Assembly (NCBI GenBank): GCA_025093985.1
Contig: JACAAK010000018.1
Span: forward strand, 186,001-250,000
Direction of reading: 5' to 3'
DNA: 64,000 nt
Source of the DNA: Calvatia gigantea
Lineage: Eukaryota > Basidiomycota > Agaricomycetes > Agaricales > Lycoperdaceae
The position numbers and the translations under genes were made by a program. This document shows positions 30,877 through 42,201 of this stretch, one piece after another. The notes under the pieces were generated by a model. It was not told the origin of the DNA. It saw only the letters and a program-made list of their open reading frames with translations, and made no database searches. Every line of letters starts with the position of its first letter. The stretch's first letter is position 1.

Positions 30877-33353
30877 GTTTTCTTTGACCAGTTTATGTCC
30901 GGGTTGTGCATTTCCAACCATGGGTAACCTAGTATAAGGTCTTTTGATCCTAAGCTAGTGACATAGGCTTTGATGTCGCATTCTTTTCCATTAATGACAG
31001 CATTTAAGTTGATGAATTCATTGATTGATCCATGTTGATTGGGTGATCCATCAACATTAGAAACTTTGATCGGTTGATCGACCACGTTTCGTTTGAATTG
31101 ATGTGCTTGTATGAATTTTTCAGAGATGAAGTTTCCTTGAGCTCCTGAGTCGATTAAGGTGGTGAGGGAGATGGTTCTGGGTGAGGGTTTTTGCTTTAGT
31201 CGAATTGGAAGGTAAATTGAAGCTTTATTTTCGGAGGTGGGGAGTCGAATTTGATTTATGGTGGTTGAGACTCCTGAAGTCGGAATGGGTTCTTCAGGAG
31301 TTTTGCCTAAAAATCTGACAGGGGTTTTATGGCTTGTTCAGTGAGATAGGAGTTCCTGAATGAAGCTTGCTCTTCATGAGGTAATTCTTCTATCATCGCT
31401 TGGATTTCTAAAGTAGAAATCTTCTTTGGGGAAAATGAAGGTTTAGTTGAGGGCCTTGGTTGTTGAATAGGCCTAGGCGGGAAATTTCGTGGTGGTGGTC
31501 GAGAAGGTCCATGATTGAACTGCCTTTGTGGTTGGTTCATGAATTTCTTCTTGGATTGGTAACTTTTCGAAAGGTTTTTGTCTGGGTTGGGACAATCTTT
31601 GATGAAGTGTTTGTCCGATCCACATCCGATGCATAATTGATTTTTGTATCAGTTGTATTGCGTAGGTGTAAAGATAGCATTTAGTTGAATTTGCGATTCT
31701 GGGCTTGGTTCAGGATCTTCGGCATAATATTCTTGAGGGTTGGGAGAGTCTTCTTCAGAAGAAGAATCATCACTGTCATAGTCAAGATTATTGATGTCCA
31801 TAGCCCAAGGGTCTCAGATTGATTGTCTTTGGGGTGGTAGGGGTTTTGTGTAATTCCATCCATTCCTTCATTGAGGAACGAACCTGTTCCTTTCTTTCTT
31901 GCTTTCTCCAAACATAGCTGCTGCTCGTTTTTCGACATTGTCTCGTTGGATAGCCTCAGTGTACCATTCTGTGATGGTTCTCAGTTCTCCTGCTTCTCGG
32001 ACATAAATTGCTTTCGCAAGTTTCCGATTAAGCCCCTTCTTGTATTGGTCAATAAGTTTCTTATCTTGTATAATGCCTGCTTCAGTAGCTAGGCGTTGGA
32101 ATTGCGTGTTGAATTCCGCTGCTTTTCTTGGTCCCTGACATAGCTCCTTCCATTGGTCAAGGGCATTCATTTCTTCGTCTGCGGGTATGAAGTATTCTCT
32201 GATTCTTTCTTCAAAATTTCTCTATGTATCATCTCTCCAGCCATTTGCTGCTGGGGTTCCATCTTCTTCGTGGGTTCTTTCGAACCAATATTGGGCTGCA
32301 AAGTTTCCTGATGCTCCACCTGGTGGTATCATGGAGAGTACTAATTGAATCTGAATGTTTTCATCAGGGTATGCACTTGGGTTTAATCCAATATAGTTCT
32401 TTACTGACACCCACCAGACATTGAAGTCTTTTGGGTCTTCTCTAAATAGTTTGGGAAGTCAACCAATTTCCCATTGATAATTTGGATTGGCCGCAATCAT
32501 GGGAATTGGTGCATATTGATGCCTAGGTGCAGCGGGAGCTGCTGGAGCTGGTGCGGGCTGTACTCCTGCCATTGGTAATGGGAGCAGAGGTGGTAAGGGT
32601 TGGGGGGACCTTTGTAAAAGAGTATTGAAAATTTCTCCGGATAGCGGATAGACGAGGGTATCTGGTGAATAGATTACTGGTTCTTCGTCTTTGTTAGAGT
32701 AATTTGAGCTTGGTCCAGGGATAGTATCAAAGGTATTCCCGTCATGTGGTAATAATTGATCAGCTGGGTTGTATGATACTTGAGTTTCTGGATTGGAAAA
32801 GGTTCCTGGGGGAATTCGTGGTCCTGGATTCCTGAGGATATGTCCTTCTCTTGGAGTAAAGATGAACGGGGGCGAGGGGAATTGAGCGGGTGGTTCGCTA
32901 GGGGAATCGGGTAGTGTATCATCAAGTTCGGGTTTGGGTAAGAAACCATACTGATTTGGTTGTGGTGTCTTGGGTGGTGTTTGATTTGACCCAAGTTCTT
33001 CAAGGTGAGATGGTTCAGAGAGAGGGGACAGGGTAGGGGTATCTTCGAGATTGGATAAACTGGATTCTGTAAGAGCTGGGGGTAGGTGGGGTGTGACTGT
33101 TACTGCTTCTTGGAAAGTTACTTGTCTTGCTTGAGACCGAGTAACTGGGGGTCCATATGTTCTTATGGGGTGTGTTCTTTGTGGTTCTTGGTGCGGGGGT
33201 TGATCTCTTGACCTTGCTGGTGTTTGTAGTGGAGCTGGGGTGTCTCCAGTTGTTGGTGTATAATACCTTCTTTGTCATTTGGGTAGCAGTAGATCCTTTC
33301 CTTTTCCTTTGTCTCAGGGAGGCGTCTTGAACCACTTGTTCTAGGTGAATCAC
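30877..33353 (-). pseudogene. Outer element gag and protease remnant
   Basis: Reading through stops gives FREDPKDFNVWWVSVKNYIG and KELCQGPRKAAEFNTQFQRL (capsid), then the zinc knuckle CIGCGSDKHFIKDC, then a protease with LIDSGAQGNFIS and LILGYPWLEMHNPDINW. Stops include TAG near 32222, TGA near 31868 and TGA near 31648. A frame change near 33270 separates the first 30 codons from the rest. The frame ends abruptly at the nested LTR boundary after NPDINWSKK. Confidence 0.75.
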
Positions 33354-33717
33354 GCACGTCTGTAGTACGTGACTCTCCTTAGTATTAGGGTGCTAATAAC
33401 TTGTTGATTACAACAATATGCAATACCAAGAGATAGCTATCGTCCATTGATTGCAGCAATCTGCAATGCTGTCCGATATCTGTAAAGTATAATAAAAACC
33501 ACAATAGGTTTGAGTCAAGCCCACAATAGGGCTATGAACAACCAAGCCTCAATAGGCAGTGCCACAATAGGCTAGTCCCAATAGACTAATGAGTCAAAGC
33601 CTCAATAGGCTTATGAGAACAACCTAGCCCACAATCAGGCACAATGTTCTAGGTAACCGTAGAGGTATCCCTAGTTACGTAGCAGTAACTAGTACTGTAG
33701 ATTGGAGTTTGAACTAA
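33354..33717 (-). repeat. 5' leader of the outer element with stem-loop repeats
   Basis: On the element's sense (minus) strand, the segment corresponding to plus 33499-33640 holds about seven copies of CCTATTG (plus CAATAGG or variants near 33502, 33533, 33550, 33565, 33580, 33603, 33632). At least four sit in small inverted repeats of the form GCC-TATTGA-GGC. A second duplicated unit occurs nearby: TTGATTACAACAAT then TTGATTGCAGCAAT (about 33404 and 33457). The leader lies between the LTR and the gag start, where packaging signals are expected. Confidence 0.7.
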
Positions 33718-34234
33718 TATTACATGTACACTTACCTTGTAGGTTGTCTTCGCTAAAGGGCGTCTATACAGACTTACTCCCAATAGAGTTAATGCGGAGA
33801 TCTATATATAGAGGGGATCCACTCAGGGACTTGTCTCTAAATATAGTCGGTCAAGAGGTAAGGTGAGTCACTTGTTAGACAAGGCCTTAGTTCAGGCAAG
33901 AGGATTGTGGAAGGCAAGAGGCTGGTAGCCAGTTCAAACTGTCTACTACAAGGAGTATCTAACTAGCTACTTATACTGGATAAGTCAGAAGAAAGATAAT
34001 GGACAAAGGATATGTGAATGTGTTGAACATCCACCATATAGGGAGAGACAGAATACAAGAAAGGAAACACAAACACTATATCAGGTAGGGAGGGGAGTAG
34101 TGGCGAATCCAGAGTCCTAAAGAGGGAAAGAGAGAAGGGTAAACTAATAGTACATACATGGATATTAAATAAAGAAGTGGACAAGAAAGGGATAAGTCCG
34201 GAAAAGGATAATGCTAGAATAAGAAGTCATAACA
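33718..34234 (-). repeat. 5' LTR of the outer gypsy element
   Basis: 517 bp with eleven differences from 19464-19980, including TG to TA at one terminus. Ends AAGTCATAACA followed by the AGTCT duplication. Confidence 0.92.
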
Positions 34235-34239
34235 AGTCT

Positions 34240-34802
34240 TGTCCAAATTCAAACTTCAAAAACCGAGTGGATCGATATCCGCTTCCTTTCCAGATCCAAG
34301 AGGGATCACTGCTTGCCCAGGAGGCTGTTTGCAATTGCTACCCTGCCTGGCACTCCAGGTGGGGTCTCTCTGGTTATAACTCAAATACGTACATCCAATG
34401 CCAGAGGATACAGTCACTGGTCACCTTGCACATTAAGTCACATATTACTCAGGACTACATTTATTGTATAGACTACGAGAGGGTGTAGTTACTTAGCTAG
34501 CCTAGTCTACGTCCACCACGTCTTAACGCTTAGCAGTGGGTTTGCTTGCTGCGGTGTATAAATGCAGAGTTCATCATCATCATTAAGTCACATGACCGCC
34601 TATTCCAGCGTGTTCAAACAACGCGTTGAAGGTCCTGGGAACGCTCAATCCGTCATATCTTTGCTCACGGTCACCAGATTGAAACAACAAGTTTAATCTT
34701 CTACAACGAGGAAAGTTGCTTCGGGCTTTGATGTCATAAAATCTGTGTATGTCGCAAGGGTTTTGGATGCAGCTCAGCTATTGATACACAAGATACAGGG
34801 GA
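34240..34802. other. Intergenic, no gene seen
   Basis: Flank of the outer element. No recognisable coding region. The spacing suggests it contains the promoter of the 34803 gene. Confidence 0.5.
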
Positions 34803-36560
34803 ATGTTGGACACCGTCATGATTATGCAGGAAAACGCTCGACCTTCAGCTCCCGACACTTCCGATGCATCAAACGACGAATGTAGTGAAGATACTACAAG
34901 GATATACTTTGGTCCGTTCAAATCACCAGAGAAGCGATTTGCAGCGGTTGTAGCAGTTCCTGATCCACAGCTTGACCACACTCATGACACTTCCTCGCGT
35001 GACATCGTCGAAGAATCGAGCCACAGGTCGAGGCCATCGTCTCCAATTACTTCTGCAGGTTCCGAGGAAATCGTGTATGTGGAAAGGCTGGTTGGACTTA
35101 ACGAGGACCAACTGGAAGACAGAAGTGATGGAAGGCTGAGTGTAGGGATACCGCCTGCAAGTCACTTTCCTGATGATGATGGTGAGCACATCCCACTATG
35201 CGGTCATTCAATCCGCTGATAGTACTCGCAGAGCCATCATCTGCACTGGCCAGTCGACTGATACGGGCCATTGACAACCCTTCTCCTCCCAGCCCAGTGC
35301 CCCTACCCACGCCCGGTGATGTCGACGAAACAGAGACGGAAAGCTGGTGGACAGGATGAAGTGGGTTTTTCTAGAGAACAGGAAGCGGTGCCGGTTGCGC
35401 CTGGCATTTTCTCACCTGGGACGGCACCCCAATTCACCGCCCCTCGGTCTACTTCGCAAGTTGAGAGCGAACCGGACCTAATGACTTTCGATGATCGATT
35501 GGAGCCTCTCATTCCTCTATCTACACAACCAGCAAATCGATCCCAACTTCCTTCGAGCCCTTTCTCGTTCTCAGAAACCGCTGCCACTCCGGCTCACGCT
35601 GAATCGCCAAAAACTATGCAGTTATTCCAAGGCCGTGTGGATATCCTCGTTGACATCCAGGATGATAGACCTGGAATTAATGCTCCGACACATGTAAATC
35701 AGCGGGAGGGCGGGGGTACCGATTCTGGTCAAGTCATGGCCGGTCGGTTGGAGGGACCTGAATCTGGTGCTCGACCTCTCAGTGATCACATCTTGGACTT
35801 TGGGACTCGAACAACACCCTTGGCGACCGCTTCTCCTCACACGCCTCTGCGGCGATCTGCACGGCCCCGAAAAAGCGCAACCCCGCATATTCTCAACTAC
35901 TTGGCCGCTAGTAACTCCGATGTAGAAGCTTCGCCTGCACAGTCTACACCACGTTCGGCTACAACTCGGAAAAACAGAAAAGGGAAGGAACGTGCACTAT
36001 CACCTTCCACGTATGATGGTGACTCAGAGACCAGGCCAACCACTGGGAGTTCGTTCAAAGCAAACGGGGAATCGTTGAACGTGAAACTTCAACGACGCTA
36101 TTTAAGATCACCTATTCGACGAGAATTTGGGAGAGAGCTGGGCTCCCTGTCTCCAAATTCAGTGGATCTTTTGGTCAGCCTCGTTCCCTCAGCACCAACA
36201 GCATGGTCACCTGCTAATCGTGAGCAATCAGCGGAAGCCCTGACATCATCGGTATCAACGCAAGTAACACCTTCGGAAATACAGCCCGACTCTCCAGCAA
36301 GCCAAACTACCCAGCGCCTAAATACTGAGCTACTTATCCCGGTTCAAACGGCTCGTTTCTCGAGCCCCGTACGACCACCAGTCACCCCCAGGAGATCCCA
36401 TATTCCGCATTCCACATCCAAATTTCGATTACAGCCCGTTTCAAAAGATGACCCTTCCCGCACACCTGCGCGAAGAATACCTCGAACAAAACTGCCTTAT
36501 CTGTCGCGCTGTAACCACGTGATCACGTTGATTCACAAGTTACATCAGTGCCCACCTTGA
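34803..36560 (+). CDS. Disordered Ser/Pro-rich protein, two exons, unknown
   Basis: Exon 1 is 34803-35181 and exon 2 is 35293-36560. They are joined by a 111-bp GT-AG intron (gtgagc..cccag), which links DDD to AQCPYPRPV in frame and gives about 548 residues. The sequence is low-complexity with an acidic N-terminal third and basic patches (LRRSARPRKSATP, RKNRKGKERA, RRYLRSPIRREFGRELG). The C-terminus has SSPVRPPVTPRRS. This composition suggests a nuclear or chromatin-associated protein, but no domain is recognisable. The start could also be the Met five codons in. Confidence 0.6.
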
Positions 36561-37588
36561 CATGAGTAGCGAAAGCCGGGCTTCTAAGTTGTGATAGCTG
36601 GCGCCGAATACATAGTTAAGACACCTGTGACCGAATCGGGACACATGGGTAGTGGATCTTCCTACTTAATAAGTAGAGGTGTTGCAGCTCGGCATGTTGT
36701 TTTGCATCTGGTTTTGAGCAAAATTGTTGCATACATTGATTATCTGAACGCATCCCACCACAGATGTTGCTAGGATGCAACCGTTCACGTGCGTAACGCT
36801 CCCCAAGGTTTATGGTGTTGCCACCACAAAGGCAAGGCTCAATTCAAACGAAGAGTGTTCGCAAACCTTCACGGCCAGCTGTGGCTTATCTAAGCTGTCC
36901 GGCCACTGAATCAAGAGGTTCTAGCCTCAGTTAATGGTCAAATGGCTTGGGTGACCACTTCCGGCAGAACAATCCACTTACCACCAGCACTCTCGCACGC
37001 CTCCGATTCCTCATCTTCGACCATACACATTACTTATAGCCCCTAATTCCCTGTTTACACCTTCTTGTTCACGTTTAGCCTCTCTAACTTCTTTGTCGGC
37101 GAGGTAGTATAATAAAATGAAGGAAATGTTGATGTCGACTGACGTTACATAACTTGAAGTAACTCAGGCAAGGTAATATCAGCATACTGCCTCGCCGACC
37201 TGTAGGTTTGAAGAAGTACGAAGAGGACCCACTGGAGGTCATACTTTATATCTACAGCGGGAAACACTGAGCTCTTAACGTGGGAGTGATTGTACAAAAG
37301 ACGTTGGGGGAGAAGAACGAACAGTTGCTTATATAACGCAATCGACACTCACTTAAAACGTACTTCCCCTCTTCCGTCTTACTCCCACGCATCCCACCTG
37401 CAGCCCAACAGGAAACCGACATTTACTCTCTGTTTTCAACTTAAACATTCTACTGACTAAGTCCCCTAGGTTTGTAACGAAGTCTAGTATATCCTTGAAT
37501 TTAAAGACTAACGCTCCCATCTTACATGCTATTCAAGATGTGACGACCTCCTCGTCGTGGGTCCCACAACAGGAGACTGTTTCAAAAC
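36561..37588. other. Intergenic, no gene seen
   Basis: About 1 kb between convergent genes. ORFs under 70 codons only. No repeats recognised. Confidence 0.5.
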
Positions 37589-38203
37589 TCATAGCTTCAA
37601 GTCCCAAGTTTCCAGGGTTGGTCCCATAAATTGTAATCCTTTCCACAACCAGACTTCGGCCTCAACCTCCGTCCCATCCCAGTCCGTTATCCTCACCCAT
37701 CGCGAAAGATCCGCCGTCGCCTCTCTTGAACTGGCCCGCTGTCGAACTTCTTTCATCCATCCAATCACCGCTTTCTGGACGTCCACGACTGTGACATACT
37801 GGTTCTCCCCCTGCGCATCGACAATGAGCCAACCGCCCGACGTTGTGCGGATCCGCATCCTTGAAACAGGAGGATTCGTTACCGGTTCAGCAATTTCCCC
37901 GAAGTGAACCGTGGTACCATCATCCTGGCTCGTTACGTGACGGTTCACTGCCCCCCAAAGACATTCTGGGAACTGTGGCATAAACGTGATCGTTGGCTGT
38001 GCTACTGCACGTGACCGTTCATGAAAAGCAAGCCAGGAATTAATCTTCGGTAAGGCATCGTGCTGGAAGAGCAGAGCGTTCGGGAGTACTTGGTCCTCTC
38101 CATACATTATGGTGGGGGATCGCTGGTGCTGGCTATGCTCTTCGTCTGATAAAAGGTCGATCGGTGGTACTTTCGGCCCGGGAGGGCACTGTAAGGCCTG
38201 CAT
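37589..38203 (-). CDS. DUF6699 family protein
   Basis: 204 residues, single exon. It has the family's layout: a short disordered N-terminus, ALPKINSWLAFHER (first strand region), GEIAEPVTNPPVSRMRIRT (the family's E-x-A-T-x-P turn), a strand pair, YVTVVDVQKAVIGWM (the V-T-V-x-D-V helix) and a closing VWLWKGLQFMG. The start is taken at MQALQC; an internal Met (MYGEDQ) is an alternative. It is the second of five relatives in the window. Confidence 0.8.
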   Translation of the reverse strand: MQALQCPPGPKVPPIDLLSDEEHSQHQRSPTIMYGEDQVLPNALLFQHDALPKINSWLAFHERSRAVAQPTITFMPQFPECLWGAVNRHVTSQDDGTTVHFGEIAEPVTNPPVSRMRIRTTSGGWLIVDAQGENQYVTVVDVQKAVIGWMKEVRQRASSREATADLSRWVRITDWDGTEVEAEVWLWKGLQFMGPTLETWDLKL

Positions 38204-40742
38204 ACTTCAGTAAATGTCCAACAACTGTTGCTGTATATCCTCTATTGTGGACCTTCCGTTGGCAAATTTCTCAAATTCCTTGCCTTGGTGGATAGGTAGT
38301 TATACTTCGGATGCTTGTCCGCGCAAGTAAGCGTAGGTTCGATTCAAATGTCGATTTATCCGAAAACCTGCTCACAGAGGAGCGCGTTAGCCTGCTGCGC
38401 TGCCTCTTTTCCCAGAAAAATCTTCTTACCTTCAACCGGTGACTTGTCTTCCGTTACCCTTTATTTCCGGATTCCGATAGTAGGGGCCTTCCTCGAGGTG
38501 ATCTGCTTGAATTATCAACGCCCTTCACAGCCCTCGAACCTCGACAATACGCACGACTGGATCTAACCCCAAACTCAATCCTGGACTTGCTTCTATCTGT
38601 GATTTGTTTGTGTCAACCGAGCGCGATGGTTTAGTGTGAACTCTATCTGCGCCTCAAGTTCCTTGGGTCCGTTTTGTTCGCTTCGACACTGAGTTTGCTT
38701 AGGCTGTAATCACGGCGTTTCCCCCTGATGTCTCGCGGTTGGTCGGATTGCACTACCTATATGAATGTGCGATTCATGCACGCACGAAGAGACAGCATCA
38801 GTTTATTGTTGCCAAATTATGGAACAGACAAAGGTTACCAAGACTCGGTGATTCGTCGTTGTGGATAATTCGATTGGAGTTGCGAAGCCGATTTCGACTG
38901 TCTTTGGTATCTTCGGCGTCTACGACTTTATTGGCGGTAGCGGTGGGGTGGTACGACGCCGAACACAAATGTTCTTCTTGTGGACCAGAAGGGATGGAAA
39001 GAAGTGCTCTACTACTTGACCGAGCGTGGCTACTGCTGGATTCCTGAAGACCACCTGAGAGCGGATGCTTCTTTGACAAAGGTGGGAACTCACTCCCGTG
39101 ACCATGTTATTTTTATACGACGGAGAGGGAGAAACCGAGATATTGATGCATCCCTTCAGTCAAGAAACCACTAATTTTTCTTGTTCGAGGACTGAACGCG
39201 AGGTATAGAATACAACCTCAAAGCTTTGTGTATGAGAGATAGTGGTAAATGAATTTCGCATCGAACCCCCCCACCCGAAAGCACCACAACCGCTCCTAAC
39301 AACATTACACCCTAACGATATCCCGCGCTGCTTCTCATTCCTGTTTGTCCGGTGATGTGTATCACCCGACCGGCCACCCTCTCCTGGTAGAGTGACACTG
39401 ATTGTATATCCCAGGTGAATATAATATACATCGCTCTCAGCCAGGTCTTGGACCAATGTTATCAAACGTTCTGATATAAGTATGAGCTAGAGACATGTGA
39501 TATCGATTCCCCGTTGAGGTCACCTTCATCAAAATCAGATGGATGTGATGCTGGGAGCCTAAACTCGACAACGCTGTCTGACTGCCCATCTCCCAAAATG
39601 GTGCTTTGCCTTCCATAAATTCTGACCATAATAAATCATATCGCAAGCGCTCCAATTGATTATGTCAGGTTTAAATTTACGACTTGAGCCAATGTAGAGA
39701 AAGCCAAGTTCAGTTGGTAATCCGTAGCCAATCAGCGGCGTTGATGTGGGGTAGTCATGCATACCCCCTTCACCGTCCGCTAGAACGTTTCCCCTCCTGT
39801 AACACTGCAGCCCCAAATAGACACACTATAAACTAGGGTTGAAAGCACCTGTGTGAAGCGTCAGTCAGGTATATTTTTGTCCGAAGAGAGAGCTTCCTTA
39901 GAAGTGACTCGCCTGCCTGAGGGACACCCCCTTCCATTTACCCGGGCCGAGATACACCACCCGGAAGCACCGACGGCGGACAGGGCCAAGCGACCTTTGT
40001 TATAACCTGTTGTGCGACATGCGATTCATAGAACGTGATTGAATCGTTCCACAAAATTCATGCACGACCGGTTTTTGAATGGGTTGAAACGTATTTCGGA
40101 TGAGTAATTCACCGATTCCAATCAGCGGTTGCCGGGAAAGATAAATCCTGATCCTCAATGCCCAAAAATAACACCACTGAACGTCGGGGCTTGTCTCAGT
40201 CAAGAAGTCGTGTCTTGTCGTTAACTGGCGTTAATGAGAAGCGATTTAGCCTGACGATACCAACTTGATGAATTCTCTCACCGTCATTTGCCGAACAGCT
40301 AGGGGCGACGTCCAACGACGGGGTTCTCCTTACATCGCGTTGCTTGATTACCAATGGACTTGGCGGAATAGACAATAATTTTCGGAGCGACGGGCGTAAG
40401 TCTCTAGGATGTCGCGAGAAATCAGTATAGTACGTACGAGCTGGCACCAGGGTAGTGGTCATACCAATACACTTGACTTCGCCGCAGCTCCTGCGCCTCT
40501 TCCCAATGGCATGGTCAACCAGGCATAAAGTTTGCTCCCCGGTCAGATCCTTGACCCGCACATAAAGTCAATACACGTCCTACCAACATTCATTCATAGT
40601 AAGTAATCTGTAACAAGTGTTGTGTGAGTGTAAAATGAGGAGAAATTTTGTAAAATATCGTACGGTACTGGGTCTATAGTCCATTCGTTGCAGTATATAT
40701 CTCTTTTACTCTCCGCTGGGAATATCTAGGCTCTACTTCTCT
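38204..40742. other. Gene-poor stretch with unassigned ORFs
   Basis: Nothing firm. On the plus strand, pieces such as KPISTVFGIFGVYDFIGG (about 38885-38940) and LLVDQKGWKEVLYYLTERGY (about 38970-39040) look protein-like but lie in different frames. On the minus strand, a 121-codon ORF (40196-40561, MRVKDLTGEQTLCLVDHAIG) and an 85-codon ORF (39559-39816) may be exons of one gene. No family recognised. Confidence 0.35.
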
Positions 40743-41545
40743 TCACTTCCTTACCAAAACTGGGGAGAAGGCTTCCCGTATGGATGCGGAAGATGTACGT
40801 GAAGGCGCAAACGGCAACAATCTTTTGATAAAGTGGGTGACAGGAAGCAAAAGGGAAAGAAGGAAAACATACATTGAAAAGATGTATGCGATCATAAGAC
40901 CAAAATCACGCCAGGCATGTTTATAGTATATGTTGAATCCCGAAGCAAGGAAATGATGTGCAGTAGACATATTACAGAAGCGGCAGGCAGTAGTGGCGCC
41001 GGGATTGGTGAGATACCCTTCGGCAAACGAGATGAACCGATCGAGGTATTGTGCTCAAGTCACACCAGATGGTAGCTCAAGTTGAACGTACTCGACAGCG
41101 GAACACTCGGTTGTTTCTCCAATATGCAACATGTCCTCGCTTGACGAGTTCCCTGGTTTGATAGAACCAAGATCTGGCAAGCCCGGAGGTAAATGTGGCT
41201 TCAACGAAGGCCTTCTTGCGACCTTCACTGTGGATACCTTCAATTTCTTCTTGGAGTAGAATTGCCCCTTTAGAGCCTTTCCAGATGGTATGCCCATCCT
41301 GCTCACTCGCCGCAGTTGCACAGGCACCAATGACATCTAACATGCACTCAACCCTATAGTAGGCCTATTTTAGCAACAATTCACTTCCACAACTGGGCGT
41401 GGACTCACGGGTCCTTGTCAGGTCCACAATTGCGAGCACCGTTTCTCTCGAAATAATTGATCAGCGTGGTAGCGTTGCATCCAAGGTCAAAGTAAATAGT
41501 TTGTCCACCCTTCTTGAGTAGGAGCGTACGGCCGAAGGCCTGGAA
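40743..41545 (-). pseudogene. PDR-type ABC transporter remnant with internal deletion
   Basis: The 5' part reads FQAFGRTLLLKKGGQTIYFD, then ATTLINYFERNGAR (the region after the nucleotide-binding domain of fungal PDR/CDR pumps). A GTGAGT-started intron follows, then MLDVIGACATAA, EEIEGIHSEGR and VEATF. The sequence then jumps to FAEGYLTNPGATTACRFC and HHFLASGFNIYYKHAWRDF, which belong to the extreme C-terminus of such pumps. More than half of the transporter, including the second nucleotide-binding domain, is missing between them, and frame breaks occur. It is a dead deletion derivative. Confidence 0.75.
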
Positions 41546-41609
41546 CCCTTGGGTCCTGGTTTGCTATGAGACGATGTGTGTGCTACCCTAGCTCTTGTGG
41601 GGTCGGACG

Positions 41610-42201
41610 GTGGGCCAAGAATATTCTTTCCTTTGTCAAGGCATCTCCCTCAAATGCAACTGCCAATCTATGGTTGCATACTGTGCCAGGATGATAATAG
41701 ACTTGCCTTGATGAAACTTTCAACGAACTTTGCGATGCGGCTCCAATCATTCATTATACGGCCGGCGTTGAACGAAAGTATGGTTCGTCTCCTACTTGAT
41801 TGACACATACCTACTTCAACCCATCCTCCCATTCGGTCCACAGGTTAATTCCCTTTCACTCTTTGTTATGCACGGTCTGATGCTGACGGCAACAAATGCC
41901 ACACAGCCCATTTGAGAAAGCGCCGCCCCTCTTGAGTGTTGCCGTCAGCTCGGGCTTTTAGCCTTATATGGGCAAAATTTTACCCATATAAGGCTAAGCG
42001 CCCGAGCCCACCTACCCCCCTTCACCGGTGCCGTCACTGAGGGACGACGTATTGATGATGCGCCGCTTATATCCTAATTACGCTATTTTTGGTGCCGTTC
42101 TCGACAGAATGTATGAGAACTATATACCAATGTCGGTTGCTCTCTAGAAGCGACATGATCCTAACAATGTTATGGGACTCGCAGGGAAAATCAAACTCTG
42201 A
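41610..42201 (+). pseudogene. Second FAD-linked oxidoreductase relic (BBE C-terminal part)
   Basis: The nucleotides align with the 4.0-6.6 kb pseudogene. 41617-41670 (ctttcctttgtcaaggc.., aactgccaat) matches 5388-5428. 42036-42201 matches 6445-6609, ending in codons for DPNNVMGLAGK and TGA 42199-42201. Frameshifts, stops and a small MITE (41948-42028) disable it. Unlike the first relic it keeps many CpGs, so it has not suffered the same mutation. Confidence 0.7.
41948..42028. mobile_element. Small hAT-like MITE with 8-bp target duplication
   Basis: Inverted arms GCTCGGGC (41948-41955) and AGCCTTATATGGG (41960-41972) pair with CCCATATAAGGCT (41983-41995) and GCCCGAGC (42000-42007). TGCCGTCA stands on both sides (41940-41947 and 42029-42036). 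Comparison with the other oxidase copy, where the flanks are contiguous, supports an insertion of 81 bp. The arms are internal to the right end by 21 bp, so the exact termini are unsure. Confidence 0.7.

Larger units (their letters stand above)
19464..34234 (-). mobile_element. Outer Ty3/gypsy chromodomain element, decayed, with nested insertion
   Basis: LTRs of 517 bp (19464-19980 and 33718-34234) are flanked by identical AGTCT at 19459-19463 and 34235-34239. Everything inside reads on the minus strand: leader, gag with a zinc knuckle, protease, RNase H, integrase, chromodomain and a long third ORF. The segment between protease and the RT end is missing and its place is taken by a complete second element (24495-30876). 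Several in-frame TGA and TAG codons disable the coding regions. LTRs differ at eleven sites, all transitions, so it is older than the nested copy. Confidence 0.9.
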
